A DNA stretch of 64,000 nucleotides from positions 2,711,083 to 2,775,082 of the forward strand of contig NZ_AP018207.1 in NCBI RefSeq assembly GCF_002367995.1, written 5' to 3'. The notes beneath the pieces were generated by a model. The model had not been told where the DNA came from and did not search any database. It saw nothing but the letters and a program-made list of their open reading frames with translations. Every line of letters begins with the position of its first letter. The first letter of the stretch is position 1. A program made the translations under genes and the position numbers. Below are positions 49,249 to 60,187 of this stretch, in pieces. Source of the DNA: Calothrix brevissima NIES-22. GTDB lineage: Bacteria; Cyanobacteriota; Cyanobacteriia; Cyanobacteriales; Nostocaceae.

Positions 49249-49959
49249 ATGACCGTAGCAGCAGACCCCGTGAAGTTGATGAAGCAAGAAGTTGGCAAAG
49301 CCGCCGCCGCTTTAGTCAAATCAGGTTCGATTGTCGGGTTGGGTACGGGTTCAACCACGGCTTATACTATTCAGTATTTGGGAGAACGCCTCCAGTCTGG
49401 TGAACTCAAAGATATTGTGGGCGTTCCTACTTCGTTTCAGTCGGAAGTGCTAGCAAAGCAATACGGCGTTCCTCTCACTACTTTGGACGCTATCGATCAT
49501 ATTGATATTGCGATTGATGGGGCGGATGAAGTCGATCCGCAGAAAAATTTGATTAAGGGCGGTGGTGCAGCCCACACCCGCGAGAAAGTGGTAGATTACT
49601 TGGCAAATCAATTTATTGTCGTTGTTGATAGTGGAAAGTTAGTAGAACGTTTGGGTTCTAGCTTTGCTGTACCCGTAGAAGTGATTCCAATGGCGATCGC
49701 TCCCGTAACTGATGCTATCAAAAAACTCGGCGGTAAACCAGAACTCCGTATGGGTGTGAAAAAAGCAGGCCCAGTCATCACCGACCAAGGTAACTTTGTT
49801 TTAGATGTCAGATTTGATTCTATTGACGACCCCGTAAACCTAGAGAAAACCCTGAATAATCTTCCCGGCGTTCTCGAAAATGGTATTTTCGTCAATTGCG
49901 TCGATTTAGTCTTAGTTGGCGAAGTCAAAGATGGACAACCATTAGTTAGGCAGTTTTAA
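49249..49959 (+). CDS. rpiA: Ribose-5-phosphate isomerase A
   Basis: About 236 residues from ATG 49249; an earlier in-frame ATG at 49210 adds a 13-residue extension not usual in the family. Interconverts ribose-5-phosphate and ribulose-5-phosphate in the Calvin and pentose-phosphate pathways. Motifs: [67 protein letters not shown]. All phosphate and substrate-binding blocks are intact. Confidence 0.97.
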   Translation: MTVAADPVKLMKQEVGKAAAALVKSGSIVGLGTGSTTAYTIQYLGERLQSGELKDIVGVPTSFQSEVLAKQYGVPLTTLDAIDHIDIAIDGADEVDPQKNLIKGGGAAHTREKVVDYLANQFIVVVDSGKLVERLGSSFAVPVEVIPMAIAPVTDAIKKLGGKPELRMGVKKAGPVITDQGNFVLDVRFDSIDDPVNLEKTLNNLPGVLENGIFVNCVDLVLVGEVKDGQPLVRQF

Positions 49960-49990
49960 TTAGGGCATGGGGCATGGGGCATTGGGTAGA

Positions 49991-50008
49991 GACGCGATTA
50001 ATCGCGTC
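49991..50008. repeat. Dispersed palindrome gacgcgattaatcgcgtc
   Basis: Perfect 18-bp palindrome between the convergent rpiA and TPR genes. A related copy (gacgcgatgaatcgcgtc) is at 48292. May act as a bidirectional hairpin. Confidence 0.8.
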
Positions 50009-50048
50009 TTTACAATTGTCCCCCTTGTCCCCCTTGTCCCCTGCTCCT

Positions 50049-51674
50049 TTACAATTTTTCCAGGGCTAGTTGTATTTCGGCATTTTTCCAAGTTGTAGCT
50101 AATTGAGTCTGAATTTGTTGCGCTTCAGCAGTTTTATTGAGTGCTTGTAAACTGGCTTGCAAGCCGAATAAAGAACGTCCATTTAAGGGATATTTTTGCA
50201 AGTCTGCACGGAAGACTTTTTCGGCGGTAGCATAATCGCCTGTTGCTAATAGCACACCTCCTAATGCTTCTCGTGAGGGTATATACCAGTCTGGTGGTTC
50301 CATGTAATTAAGGGCGTCTTCTTGAGCTACGGCTGTTTCTAGGTATTGGATTGCAGATTTATAGTCTTGTTTGGCTCTGGCGATTTTGCCGTCTAACTGG
50401 TTAATAGCTATGTCTAAAATACTACTGGCAGGACTCATACCAATAGTTGCATCAGCAGGAATTGTTTTTTGAGCGTTGAGTAAAGCAGTGCGATCGCTAA
50501 TTGCATCTTCTAATTTACCAGTGGCAGCGTTAGCCATACCATGAGCAAAATACCACAATGCTTTGGTTGTAACTAATTTGTCATCGGGAGCAGGAGATTT
50601 TAAAATGTTATCCCAGTCACTCAAGCGCACTTGAATTAAGAGTTTGGTGCCTAGATAACCCTCAACCATTGGGATTTCTGCAACTAAGGGAGTCGCCATT
50701 GTGACTAATTTATCTGCGGCTTTTACGGCATCTTCATATTTACCAGCCATTGCGGCGGCTACTGCCAAAAAATGCACGTTGTGGCTATAGTAAGAAGCTG
50801 GATAAAAACCCTGGATGTGATTTTTGCTGATGTAAGTTTCATCTTGAGCGATCGCTAGTGCATTTGACTGCATGGCTGCGGTATAATCTCCTACGCGGAA
50901 ATATATATGAGAAGGCATGTGTACTAAATGTCCCGCCTCTGGTACTAGGGTTTCTAGGCGTTTGGCACTGGCTAAAGCGCGTTCTGGATTTAGGGAAGCT
51001 TCTACTGCATGGATATAATAGTGATTGGCTCCGGGATGATTGGGATCGCTTTTTAATACAGATTCTAAAACAGATACAATTTCTTCCGTATTTTCCCCAG
51101 GTTTACCATCTTTAGTCCAGAGTTGCCAAGGGTGCAAATCCATTAAGCTTTCGGCGTATAAAGTCTTGGCGTCTAAGTCTTGAGGATAACGCTTGACTAA
51201 ATCTGCCATTGCATTTTTATAATCAACAGCTAGCTTGTATAAATAAGTGTGGGAATTGTTAGAGTAGCGCTTGGCTAAGGCGTTAATATAGTCCTGTTCT
51301 GGTTTTGAGGCGTGGTTAGACAAGGCTATAGCTTGTTGAATGGCTTGATATGCTGCTAATTCGCGATCGCTATCCACATCTAAGTTAATATTAGGCCCAA
51401 GGGCTAAAGCAATACCCCAATACGCCATTGCTAATTGCGGATCGAGTTCCGCCGCATGTTTAAAAGAACGCGCCGCTTCATCATGGTTGAAGGCGTAAAT
51501 TAAATTTAATCCTTGATCGAAAAACTGCTGTGCTTCAGGATTTTGGGTAGAAACCGCATGGTGGTGTTCTCCTAATCCCGAAATTAAAGCATAGGGTTGT
51601 TGTGCTTGCGCCATAGCTTCATTAGGAAAAACTAAGCTGAGTACAAGCACCCAAATTAAACATAAGTATTTCAT
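50049..51674 (-). CDS. Secreted tetratricopeptide-repeat protein
   Basis: 541 residues. Signal peptide MKYLCLIWVLVLSLVFPNEA followed by AQAQ. Then TPR helices over the whole length (FDQGLNLIYAFNHDEAARSF; HAAELDPQLAMAYWGIALAL; GVLLATGDYATAEKVFRADL). The start HHHAVSTQNPEAQQFFDQGLNL resembles a cyanobacterial and proteobacterial group of periplasmic TPR proteins. A small membrane-protein gene ends 20 bases upstream of its start, suggesting co-transcription. Partner unknown. Confidence 0.88.
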   Translation of the reverse strand: MKYLCLIWVLVLSLVFPNEAMAQAQQPYALISGLGEHHHAVSTQNPEAQQFFDQGLNLIYAFNHDEAARSFKHAAELDPQLAMAYWGIALALGPNINLDVDSDRELAAYQAIQQAIALSNHASKPEQDYINALAKRYSNNSHTYLYKLAVDYKNAMADLVKRYPQDLDAKTLYAESLMDLHPWQLWTKDGKPGENTEEIVSVLESVLKSDPNHPGANHYYIHAVEASLNPERALASAKRLETLVPEAGHLVHMPSHIYFRVGDYTAAMQSNALAIAQDETYISKNHIQGFYPASYYSHNVHFLAVAAAMAGKYEDAVKAADKLVTMATPLVAEIPMVEGYLGTKLLIQVRLSDWDNILKSPAPDDKLVTTKALWYFAHGMANAATGKLEDAISDRTALLNAQKTIPADATIGMSPASSILDIAINQLDGKIARAKQDYKSAIQYLETAVAQEDALNYMEPPDWYIPSREALGGVLLATGDYATAEKVFRADLQKYPLNGRSLFGLQASLQALNKTAEAQQIQTQLATTWKNAEIQLALEKL

Positions 51675-51694
51675 TGTCTGATATTTCTATTTAT

Positions 51695-51931
51695 TCAAGC
51701 TTTTTTCTTATTGATTTCTAAAAGCCACAGTTTTTCTAAGGTGGCTACTTTTTGGCGGAGTATGGTAGCACGATATTTTTGATAAGCATTAAATGCAACA
51801 AATAATAAAACGTGAATAATAATGATATCGAGCCAAATAAACGTATTAATATATACTGAGTGATGCGTAGATTGTTCGAGATGAACCGAATCAATAATTA
51901 AATAATTATGAAATTTTTCTGGCATGAGCAC
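51695..51931 (-). CDS. Small single-pass membrane protein
   Basis: 78 residues (or 76 from the second ATG). One hydrophobic helix, TFIWLDIIIIHVLLFVAFNA, then a basic helix YQKYRATILRQKVATLEKLW. It lies 20 bases ahead of the TPR gene on the same strand. Family not recognised; short but the composition and spacing make it plausible. Confidence 0.6.
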   Translation of the reverse strand: MLMPEKFHNYLIIDSVHLEQSTHHSVYINTFIWLDIIIIHVLLFVAFNAYQKYRATILRQKVATLEKLWLLEINKKKA

Positions 51932-52400
51932 CTCTAGACATTTAAATGTATGTCCTAATACAAGACTTCATAGTGAATCTTATAGTTTTCTGATTTAAGT
52001 AGCTAAATTTTTAGCTTGTTTTATCAAATGGTTCTTGGTTATAGGCTGATACTCTCAAGGAGATAGGGGGATTTGTCATATCTGGGAACTAGCTTAGGTT
52101 TCTGGCTCATGTAAATTTTACATATTCCTTGCATATTTAGCGGATATCATGAATATTTCATGAAAGTGGTTGCTCTGACTCATTAGTATTGCGATAATCT
52201 ACCCGAATCATATTTTACATTCTGCAATCGGAAACAGCTGAAATATTTGCTAAAACCAACCTAATACAGATTCTTTTGCTATAAAACAGTTTTGTTCTGG
52301 TTATTTTACTAAATTATCGCGCTACCAAAGTGCGATAAACAGGATGGCGTTATTTTTTCAGTCCAAAAAATATTGAAATGTAGAACCTACACAGAAATTT
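51932..52400. other. Divergent intergenic region
   Basis: About 470 bases between divergent genes. AT-rich. One short hairpin, atcgcgctaccaaagtgcgat (about 52316-52336). No gene seen. Confidence 0.45.
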
Positions 52401-53126
52401 ATGAGTAGAAATTTGTTTCTTCAAGAATTAGCGATCGCAATTGCTGCTAAAAATCTTAACCCGACAGTTCTCAATCCCGATTTTTTGAAATATACTGGTG
52501 TGATTCCTGGTGATTGGGAATTGGGGAGACCACCAGTATACTCTAATGGTATTGCGCAGATGGTCTTTAGCAATGGGTTGTCAATTGTGGCGCAACCTAA
52601 CCGCATTGTGATTAATGAGGCTATTGGAACTAGAGAGTTACAGGAAATTCAAGTAGCTCAAATTGCTTGTCAGTTAGTAGACAAGTTACCTAAGGTGGAT
52701 TACCAAAGTGTGGGTATTAATCCTGTAGGATTGTTTATGTTTGGCTCAGACAAACAAAGCCATCAATACCTCTGTCAACATCTGCTTTCTCCTGGTTCAT
52801 GGCAAGAATTTGGTGAAGAACCTATGCAAGTTGGGCTACAGTTAGCTTATACCTTCAAGCAAAGTCAGCTAATTTTAGGTATCAATCAAGCCAAAATTCA
52901 ATATCCTGATAAAACAGAATCAGCAGTAGTCTTTTCTGGTAACTACAACTATCCTTTATCTGCTAATTCCGAGAGTGAGAAACTGCAACAACTCAAGCAA
53001 ATAATGCAGAATTGGCAGCAAGATGTCAATAATTTTAGTCAATTATTAGAAGAAAGATTTTTACCATCAGTGACAACAGTGACACAGCAAACCACTAGTC
53101 TGTTCCCTAATCTGGCTAGTCTGTAA
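52401..53126 (+). CDS. Hypothetical cyanobacterial protein
   Basis: 241 residues, family not recognised. Soluble; N-terminal helix LFLQELAIAIAAKNLNPTVL, motif GVIPGDWELGRPPVYSNGIAQ, a central beta-rich part, and a helical C-terminus (KLQQLKQIMQNWQQDVNNFS). Good start and full-length open frame. A terminator follows at 53256. Confidence 0.75.
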   Translation: MSRNLFLQELAIAIAAKNLNPTVLNPDFLKYTGVIPGDWELGRPPVYSNGIAQMVFSNGLSIVAQPNRIVINEAIGTRELQEIQVAQIACQLVDKLPKVDYQSVGINPVGLFMFGSDKQSHQYLCQHLLSPGSWQEFGEEPMQVGLQLAYTFKQSQLILGINQAKIQYPDKTESAVVFSGNYNYPLSANSESEKLQQLKQIMQNWQQDVNNFSQLLEERFLPSVTTVTQQTTSLFPNLASL

Positions 53127-53255
53127 AATCAATTCTGGTATCTGGGGATAATAGCAATTCTTTGTGAGGTTACGTATTTATTCTCAGGATAGAAAAATTA
53201 GGAGGTAAAAAAAATACTTAATTAATTATGGTCTAGTGTAAGATGTAAAACTTTT

Positions 53256-53284
53256 AAGAGACTGTACATTACGGTCTCTTTTTG
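53256..53284 (+). terminator. Intrinsic terminator
   Basis: aagagac (53256-53262) pairs with gtctctt (53274-53280), followed by TTTT on the plus strand. 130 bases after the stop of the 241-residue gene. Confidence 0.8.
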
Positions 53285-53352
53285 TATTTAATCAGACTTA
53301 TATTTAACTAATAGCGACACATCAATAAATTATAGAGGGCATGGCATTGTCC

Positions 53353-53542
53353 ATTGGTGTCAACTTAACGTGAAACCCTTGCCAAAAATCGATTTTGAAT
53401 TCCTTTGCCTACTATCAAGATCCGCGTTACCCCACCCCAGTTTTGTCTAAAGCCAAAACATCCCCTCCCCGCGCGCGGGGAGGGGTTAGGGGAGGGGTAA
53501 AAGGCTTGTAGGGTAAGCATTTGAACTTAAGTTGACACCAAT
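53353..53542. repeat. Approx. 190-bp MITE-like element with 16-bp terminal inverted repeats
   Basis: attggtgtcaacttaa (53353-53368) and ttaagttgacaccaat (53527-53542) are exact inverse copies. Flanking sequence outside them (ggcatggcattgtcc / gtgccatacccc) also partly matches. The interior has a GC-rich hairpin cluster (ccctccccgcgcgcggggag, about 53463). No coding frame. Confidence 0.65.
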
Positions 53543-53704
53543 GTGCCATACCCCTACTGTATTGTGACTTAATTGCCGCTCACGGGAATTCCTCATATTG
53601 TGCTAGGGAATCAAGAATCATGGCATTGTGAACTGTTAGTTCTGGTTGATGCGCTACATTGAAAAATTGAGATTTTCACTTCAGAACTAATCTAAAGTCT
53701 ATTA

Positions 53705-54886
53705 ATGCTATACAGAAGATTTGGACGCACAGAATTACAAATGCCAGTGTTTTCCTGTGGTGGGATGAGATATCAGTTCAAATGGCAGGATGTTTCCCCT
53801 GATGAGATTCCTCAAGATAATCAGGAGAATTTAGAAGCAACTATTCGGCGGGCGATTGAATTAGGTATTAATCACATTGAGACGGCGCGTGGTTATGGCA
53901 CTTCCGAAATGCAATTAGGGCGAATATTACCGAAATTCCCCCGCGAGAAGTTGATTGTACAAACTAAAGTTAGCCCAGTTGCAGATCCGCAAGAATTCCG
54001 CGAGACATTTGAGCGATCGCTTAATTATCTCCAGCTAGATTACGTAGATTTACTAGGTCTACATGGCATTAATCATGACGAGAGTTTAGATTACAGTATC
54101 CGTCCTGGTGGTTGTGTAGAAGTGGCGCAACAGTTACAAGCTGAAGGGAAAGTGAGATTTATTGGCTTTTCTACCCACGGCTCTACAGATACAATCGTGC
54201 AAGCCATTAATACCAATCTATTTGATTATGTTAACCTGCATTGGTATTACATCAATCAATGGAACTGGCCGGCAATTACCGCCGCTACAGAGCATGATAT
54301 GGGCATGTTTATTATTAGCCCATCGAATAAAGGCGGGATGCTGTATGAAGCACCAGAAAAATTAGTCAATTTGTGTGCGCCTTTAAGCCCAATGGTATTT
54401 AACAATTTATTTTGCCTGAGTCATCCCCAGGTGCATACCTTGAGTATAGGCGCAGCAAATCCCCAAGATTTTGACGAACATATCAAAACTTTGGACTTGC
54501 TAGAGCGGGCAGATGAAATTTTACCGCCAATTTTGGCTAGGTTAGAACAAGCAGCGATCGCTACTTTAGGAGAAGACTGGGCGAAAACCTGGCGAGTGAA
54601 TTTACCCAGTTGGGAACAAACACCAGGGGAAGTGAATATTCCAGTGATTTTATGGCTGTGGAATTTAGCGATCGCCTACGACATGATAGACTACGCCAAA
54701 ATGCGCTACAACCTCTTAGGTAATGCTAGTCACTGGTTTCCTGGTAACAAAGGCGATCGCATTTGGGAATTAGACTTAAGCTCATGTTTAGCTGCTAGTC
54801 CCCATGCAAATAAAATCCCCCAAATACTGACGCAAGCACATCAGCTTTTAGTGGGGGAAGAGGTGAAGCGGTTGTCTCAGAGTTAG
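53705..54886 (+). CDS. Aldo/keto reductase family protein
   Basis: 393 residues. TIM-barrel AKR: N-terminal [40 protein letters not shown] (the usual Asp of the tetrad is Glu here, in IETA), Tyr in GYG, Lys in LIVQTKV, His in [12 protein letters not shown]. The rest is a long C-terminal region with conserved [10 protein letters not shown]-type blocks. This subgroup is widespread in cyanobacteria; the natural substrate is unknown. Glu in place of Asp may be normal for the subgroup. Confidence 0.88.
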   Translation: MLYRRFGRTELQMPVFSCGGMRYQFKWQDVSPDEIPQDNQENLEATIRRAIELGINHIETARGYGTSEMQLGRILPKFPREKLIVQTKVSPVADPQEFRETFERSLNYLQLDYVDLLGLHGINHDESLDYSIRPGGCVEVAQQLQAEGKVRFIGFSTHGSTDTIVQAINTNLFDYVNLHWYYINQWNWPAITAATEHDMGMFIISPSNKGGMLYEAPEKLVNLCAPLSPMVFNNLFCLSHPQVHTLSIGAANPQDFDEHIKTLDLLERADEILPPILARLEQAAIATLGEDWAKTWRVNLPSWEQTPGEVNIPVILWLWNLAIAYDMIDYAKMRYNLLGNASHWFPGNKGDRIWELDLSSCLAASPHANKIPQILTQAHQLLVGEEVKRLSQS

Positions 54887-55014
54887 GGGCTAGGGGTTAG
54901 GGAAGGAGGACAAGGGGGACAAGGGAAGGGGGACAAGGGAAGGGGGACAAATGCCCAATGCCCAATGCCCAATGCCCACTTGCCCTGAGCGGAGCCGAAG
55001 GGATGCCCAATGCC
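54887..55014. repeat. Dense short tandem repeats
   Basis: Runs of ggggcta, ggggacaag and cccaatg fill the gap between two convergent genes, plus an interspersed element ccctgagcggagccgaaggg (54982-55001). Confidence 0.85.
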
Positions 55015-56349
55015 CTACCCTGCCGATTTATTGGGCTTGGGAATTACCAATACTTTATCGACTCGGTTACCGTCCATATCCATGACTTCGATGCGCATTC
55101 CTTCCCATTCAAAATGATCGGCGGCGGCGGGGATGCGCCCTAAGTGTGTGATGACAAAGCCGCCTAAGGTTTGATAGCTACCGTGTTCTTCCGATTCCCA
55201 TTCTTCCATATCAAAGATTTCTAAAAATTCTTCTACAGGTAACATGCCATCTAATAGCCAAGAACCATCTTCTCTCTGTACGGCTTGGGGTTGGTCTTGT
55301 CCTGGGTCGGCTGGTACATCACCCACAATTTCGCTCATAATATCGTTGAGGGTGACTAGTCCTTGAATAACTCCATATTCATCAACTACCAGCGCCATGT
55401 GCGTTACAGTTTGCTTAAATAACTCTAAAACTTTTAAGCCACGGGTACTTTCGGGGACAAATACTGGTTGTCGCAAGCCTACAGTTAAATCTAGGGGTTC
55501 ACCTTTAAAACTTCTGGCTAATAAATCTGTCACGGGAATCACACCTAAGACATTATCTAGTCCTTCTTGACAGACTGGGTAGCGGGAATAGGCGCTATCA
55601 ACCATTTTTTGGCGGTTTTCTTCGGCTGTGTCCTCTAAATCGAGCCAGACAATATCTGGACGGGGTGTCATAAAAGAACTGACGGGGCGATCGCCTAAGC
55701 GAAAAACTCGCTCTACCATATCCTGTTCGGCTTCTTCAAAGGTTCCCGCTTCTGTGCCTTGCTCAATTAAAATTTTGATTTCTTCTTCCGTAACTTGCGG
55801 TTCTGTTGATGGTCTAATTCCTAACACCCGCAAAACCATTTCCGTAGAAGCACTTAAAAGAAAAACTGCAGGAGATGCGATCGCTGCTACAGCTTGCATG
55901 GGAATCGCCACAAACGCTGCAATCCCTTCCGGGTTGTTTAACGCCAATCGCTTAGGGACTAATTCGCCTACAATCAGGGACAAATAGGTGATGATTAAAA
56001 CCACTAGCCCAAAGGAGAATGGTTGACTATAAGGTGCTAAAAACGGTATGGACTTGACATAAACCGCTAATTTCTCAGCAATTGTCGCGCCACCAAAAGC
56101 ACCAGTCAGAATTCCAATGAGGGTAATACCAATTTGTATAGTAGAAAAAAGTTGATTCGGAGATTCAGCCAGCTTTAACGCTTCTCTGGCTTTCAGGTCT
56201 CCTTGATTAGCCATTTGTTGTAATCTTACCTTCCGTGCCGAGACAATCGCCATCTCGGACATAGAAAACACCCCATTGGCAATAATTAATACCAAAATGA
56301 TTAAAATTTCAAAAGTCATGGAGGACATCTTTATATTTGCCGCTATCAA
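55015..56349 (-). CDS. CNNM/CorC-type hemolysin family membrane protein
   Basis: 444 residues (437 from the second ATG). DUF21/CNNM transmembrane domain ~10-195 (LIIANGVFSMSEMAIVSARK, GITLIGILTGAFGGATIAE), a CBS pair ~205-330 (FMTPRPDIVWLD ... VVDEYGVIQGLVTLNDIMSEIVGD), and a CorC_HlyC domain at the C-terminus (LLDGMLPVEEFLEIF; GGFVITHLGRIP). Likely magnesium or cobalt transport or efflux; the hemolysin name is historical. Confidence 0.92.
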   Translation of the reverse strand: MIAANIKMSSMTFEILIILVLIIANGVFSMSEMAIVSARKVRLQQMANQGDLKAREALKLAESPNQLFSTIQIGITLIGILTGAFGGATIAEKLAVYVKSIPFLAPYSQPFSFGLVVLIITYLSLIVGELVPKRLALNNPEGIAAFVAIPMQAVAAIASPAVFLLSASTEMVLRVLGIRPSTEPQVTEEEIKILIEQGTEAGTFEEAEQDMVERVFRLGDRPVSSFMTPRPDIVWLDLEDTAEENRQKMVDSAYSRYPVCQEGLDNVLGVIPVTDLLARSFKGEPLDLTVGLRQPVFVPESTRGLKVLELFKQTVTHMALVVDEYGVIQGLVTLNDIMSEIVGDVPADPGQDQPQAVQREDGSWLLDGMLPVEEFLEIFDMEEWESEEHGSYQTLGGFVITHLGRIPAAADHFEWEGMRIEVMDMDGNRVDKVLVIPKPNKSAG

Positions 56350-56456
56350 GAGCGAACTTAGCTTAATTCCTAGTATCTAGTATTAAAGGTGCATCTATAA
56401 ACGCTTTAATTGTACATAAAGTCCTAAGTAATGGGCATAGGGCATTGGGCATGGGT

Positions 56457-56531
56457 TAATAGTCAATAGTCAATAGTCATTGGTCAACAGTCAACAGTCA
56501 ACAGTCAACAGTCAACAGTCAACAGTCAACC
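56457..56531. repeat. Heptamer array agtcaac/agtcaat
   Basis: About ten copies of agtcaat/agtcaac just upstream of mfd. The same heptamer has entered the mfd coding sequence at 56991-57025. Confidence 0.95.
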
Positions 56532-56639
56532 GTTCTCCCTTCCCAAATTCTTTGAGCCAAAAGTTCAGGGGGCTGTTAACAGTATTTAAAATAAGTGACA
56601 TCAGCTTCCTCACAACGACTTGCATTTACATTAAAATTT

Positions 56640-59600
56640 ATGGCATTTTCTTCTATTGTGCGTGCTTTAGCGCGATCGCCTTTAACTACTGAACTACTTT
56701 CTAAACTTAATCGTCAACAAGATTTACGGTTAAATGGTATTCCCCGCCTTCCTAAGGGTTTGGTTGCTTCTGCACTGGCGCAAAGTTCGGAAAATAATTT
56801 ATTTGTGGTTTGTGCCACTTTGGAGGAAGCGGGACGCGCCTATGCACAATTAGAAGCGATGGGTTGGAAGAATGTCTATTTTTACCCGACTTCGGAAGCT
56901 TCGCCTTACGAACCTTTTGATCCAGAAACGGAAATGACTTGGGGTCAAATGCAGGTTTTGGCTGATTTGGTCAAAATTCAAGAGTCTAATAGTCAACAGT
57001 CAACAGTCAACAGTCAACAGTCAAAAATCGCCATTGTGGCGACTACAGGGGCGTTACAACCCCATTTACCACCGCCTGAAGCTTTCATTCCTTTTTGCTT
57101 GACGTTAAAGAAAGGGATGGAATTTGATTTAAATACCTTCAGTACAAAAATTACTACTTTGGGTTATGAACGAGTCCCCTTAGTAGAAACAGAAGGACAA
57201 TGGAGTCGTCGGGGGGATATTGTTGATATTTTTCCTGTAGCGTCAGAGTTACCTGTGCGCTTGGAATGGTTTGGCGATGAAATTGAGCAAATTCGGGAAT
57301 TTGACCCCGCAACCCAACGTTCGGCACTAGATAAAGTTAACCAAATTATTCTCACTCCGACTAGTTTTGCGGCGATTGTCAGCGCTGAACTGAAGAATAT
57401 TCCTGAGGTAACAGTACTAAGTGCGGAGTCGGAATTTGACACCGATAAACTCGAAGGTAGTCGTCGCTTTTTGGGGTTGGCTTTTGCGCAACCTGCTTCA
57501 CTTTTGGACTATTTGAGCGAAAATACTTTAGTTGCCATTGATGAGCCAGAACAATGTCACGCCCATAGCGATCGCTGGGTAGAAAATGCTGAGGAACAAT
57601 GGTCTTTAGGAACTGGAGAAATTGGGCTTGGTGCTTTACAATTACCGAAAATCCATCGGTCTTTTGATGATTGTTTAGCTGTTGCGGCGAAGTTTAAACA
57701 AATATATTTGTCGGAACTAGCCGAAGAAAATACCGGAATTAATCTCGCTAGTAGACCGGTTCCCGTTACACCACATCAATTTGCGAAATTAGCTGACACA
57801 TTACGCCAAGAACGTGATCGCAATTTCTCGACTTGGTTAATTTCGGCGCAACCTTCCCGTTCTGTTTCCCTACTCCAAGAACATGACTGTCCGGCGCAGT
57901 TTATCCCCAATCCCCGCGATTACCTAGCGATTGAAAAGCTACAAATTAACCATATCCCTGTAGCGCTGAAATATTCGGGTTTGGCGGAATTAGAAGGTTT
58001 TATTCTCCCGACATACCGCTTGGTAGTCGTTACAGATAGAGAATTTTACGGACAGCATTCTTTAGCAACTCCCAGCTATATCCGCAAGCGTCGTCAAGCT
58101 GCTTCCAAGCAAGTAGATCCCAATAAGCTGCGTCAGGGAGATTATGTAGTTCACAGAAGTCACGGAATCGGGAAATTCGTCAAGTTGGAAAGTCTGACTA
58201 TTAATGACGAAACCCGCGATTATATTGTCGTGCAATATGCCGACGGTTTATTAAGAGTCGCCGCCGATCAAGTTGGTTCTTTATCGCGGTTTAGAACTAC
58301 GGCCGATAAAGCGCCAGAACTGCACAAAATGACGGGTAAAGCTTGGGAGAATACCAAGAACAAAGTCCGCAAAGCAATTAAGAAATTAGCGGTAGACTTG
58401 CTGAAATTATATGCAGCGCGATCGCAACAACAAGGCTTTAATTATCCTCAAGATATGCCTTGGCAAGAGGAAATGGAAGATTCTTTCCCTTATCAACCTA
58501 CCACAGACCAGCTTAAAGCTACCCAAGATGTAAAAAGAGATATGGAAAGCGATCGCCCAATGGATCGTTTAGTTTGTGGTGATGTCGGTTTCGGGAAAAC
58601 GGAAGTCGCAATTCGCGCCATTTTCAAAGCTGTCACCTCTGGTAAACAAGTCGCCTTACTTGCGCCAACAACCATCTTGACTCAGCAACATTACCACACC
58701 CTCAAGGAACGCTTTGCACCTTACCCGGTAAATGTCGGTTTACTCAACCGCTTCCGCACTGCTGAAGAACGGCGAGAAATTCAAAAGCGGTTATCAACGG
58801 GAGAATTAGATGTAGTTGTGGGTACCCATCAACTTTTAGGTAAAGGTGTCAGTTTCCGCGATTTGGGATTGTTGGTGGTTGATGAAGAACAACGCTTTGG
58901 CGTCAACCAAAAAGAGAAAATTAAAAGCTTGAAAACTCAGGTAGATGTACTAACACTTTCCGCTACACCTATTCCCCGTACCTTGTATATGTCTTTATCG
59001 GGAATTCGGGAAATGAGCTTAATTACCACACCACCCCCATCCCGACGACCGATTAAAACTCATCTCGCCCAGATGAATTACGAAACCATCCGCACAGCTA
59101 TTCGTCAAGAATTAGACAGAGGTGGTCAGGTATTTTACGTAGTTCCGAGAGTAGAGGGAATTGAAGAGACAACCACAAAATTGCGGGAGATCATACCCTC
59201 AGCCAGATTTGCCGTAGCTCACGGTCAAATGGACGAAGGACAGCTAGAATCAACCATGCTCACCTTTAACAATGGTGATGCAGATATTTTGGTTTGTACG
59301 ACAATTATTGAATCTGGCTTAGATATTCCCAGAGTTAACACCATCTTAATTGAAGATGCCCACCGCTTTGGGTTATCGCAATTATACCAATTACGCGGTC
59401 GGGTAGGACGGGCAGGAATTCAAGCTCATGCTTGGTTATTTTACCCTCAGCAACGTACATTATCGGAAGCTGCAAGGCAGAGATTACGAGCGATTCAGGA
59501 ATTTACTCAATTGGGATCTGGCTATCAACTAGCCATGCGCGACATGGAAATTCGGGGTGTAGGTAACTTGCTAGGTGCAGAACAATCCGGTCAAATGGAT

Positions 59601-60143
59601 GCGATCGGCTTTGATTTGTATATGCAAATGCTAGAAGAATCGATTCGCGAAATTCGCGGACAGGAAATTCCCCAAGTTGACGATACACAAATTGACCTCA
59701 ACCTCACAGCATTTATTCCCGCCGATTACATTACCGATGTCGATCAGAAGATGAGTGCATATCGCGCAGTCGCCGCAGCGAAATCGAAAGAAGAATTAAC
59801 ACAAATTGCGGGAGAATGGAGCGATCGCTATGGTGCAATTCCAGTTCCAGCCAGTCAATTATTGCGCGTTATGGAGCTGAAGCAGTTAGCGAAGAAATTA
59901 GGATTTAGTCGCATTAAACCAGAAAACAAACAGCACGTAATTTTAGAAACGCCAATGGAAGAACCAGCTTGGAATTTACTGGCGGCGAATTTACCAGATC
60001 ATCTAAAAACCCGGTTTGTCTACTCACCTGGGAAGGTGACAGTGCGGGGTTTAGCTGTGATGAAAGCCGATTTACAATTGCAAAGCTTAATTGATGCTCT
60101 GGGAAGAATGCAGGGTGCGATTTTAGAAGCGGCTGTAGTTTGA
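56640..60143 (+). CDS. mfd: Transcription-repair coupling factor
   Basis: About 1167 residues from ATG 56640 (GTG at 56595 in frame is less likely). Mfd removes stalled RNA polymerase and recruits UvrA. UvrB-like N-domain ([24 protein letters not shown]), RNA-polymerase interaction domain ([21 protein letters not shown] over ~494-515), RecG-like helicase with Walker [10 protein letters not shown] and [19 protein letters not shown]-type motifs, and a TRCF C-domain. Residues ~116-133 are an insertion of repeat QQSTVNS-type units (see repeat). Confidence 0.96.
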   Translation: MAFSSIVRALARSPLTTELLSKLNRQQDLRLNGIPRLPKGLVASALAQSSENNLFVVCATLEEAGRAYAQLEAMGWKNVYFYPTSEASPYEPFDPETEMTWGQMQVLADLVKIQESNSQQSTVNSQQSKIAIVATTGALQPHLPPPEAFIPFCLTLKKGMEFDLNTFSTKITTLGYERVPLVETEGQWSRRGDIVDIFPVASELPVRLEWFGDEIEQIREFDPATQRSALDKVNQIILTPTSFAAIVSAELKNIPEVTVLSAESEFDTDKLEGSRRFLGLAFAQPASLLDYLSENTLVAIDEPEQCHAHSDRWVENAEEQWSLGTGEIGLGALQLPKIHRSFDDCLAVAAKFKQIYLSELAEENTGINLASRPVPVTPHQFAKLADTLRQERDRNFSTWLISAQPSRSVSLLQEHDCPAQFIPNPRDYLAIEKLQINHIPVALKYSGLAELEGFILPTYRLVVVTDREFYGQHSLATPSYIRKRRQAASKQVDPNKLRQGDYVVHRSHGIGKFVKLESLTINDETRDYIVVQYADGLLRVAADQVGSLSRFRTTADKAPELHKMTGKAWENTKNKVRKAIKKLAVDLLKLYAARSQQQGFNYPQDMPWQEEMEDSFPYQPTTDQLKATQDVKRDMESDRPMDRLVCGDVGFGKTEVAIRAIFKAVTSGKQVALLAPTTILTQQHYHTLKERFAPYPVNVGLLNRFRTAEERREIQKRLSTGELDVVVGTHQLLGKGVSFRDLGLLVVDEEQRFGVNQKEKIKSLKTQVDVLTLSATPIPRTLYMSLSGIREMSLITTPPPSRRPIKTHLAQMNYETIRTAIRQELDRGGQVFYVVPRVEGIEETTTKLREIIPSARFAVAHGQMDEGQLESTMLTFNNGDADILVCTTIIESGLDIPRVNTILIEDAHRFGLSQLYQLRGRVGRAGIQAHAWLFYPQQRTLSEAARQRLRAIQEFTQLGSGYQLAMRDMEIRGVGNLLGAEQSGQMDAIGFDLYMQMLEESIREIRGQEIPQVDDTQIDLNLTAFIPADYITDVDQKMSAYRAVAAAKSKEELTQIAGEWSDRYGAIPVPASQLLRVMELKQLAKKLGFSRIKPENKQHVILETPMEEPAWNLLAANLPDHLKTRFVYSPGKVTVRGLAVMKADLQLQSLIDALGRMQGAILEAAVV
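56991..57025 (+). repeat. Heptamer repeat inside mfd
   Basis: Five units of agtcaac (last agtcaaa) lie in frame inside mfd. As 7 is not a multiple of 3, three units (21 bases) encode the 7-residue unit QQSTVNS, giving [19 protein letters not shown]. The flanks are normal Mfd sequence (ADLVKIQES / [14 protein letters not shown]), so the array sits in a surface loop of the N-domain. Confidence 0.95.
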
Positions 60144-60187
60144 GTAGTTGGAGCATAAAAATTTGGTGAAAAAAGGACAATTGCGTG

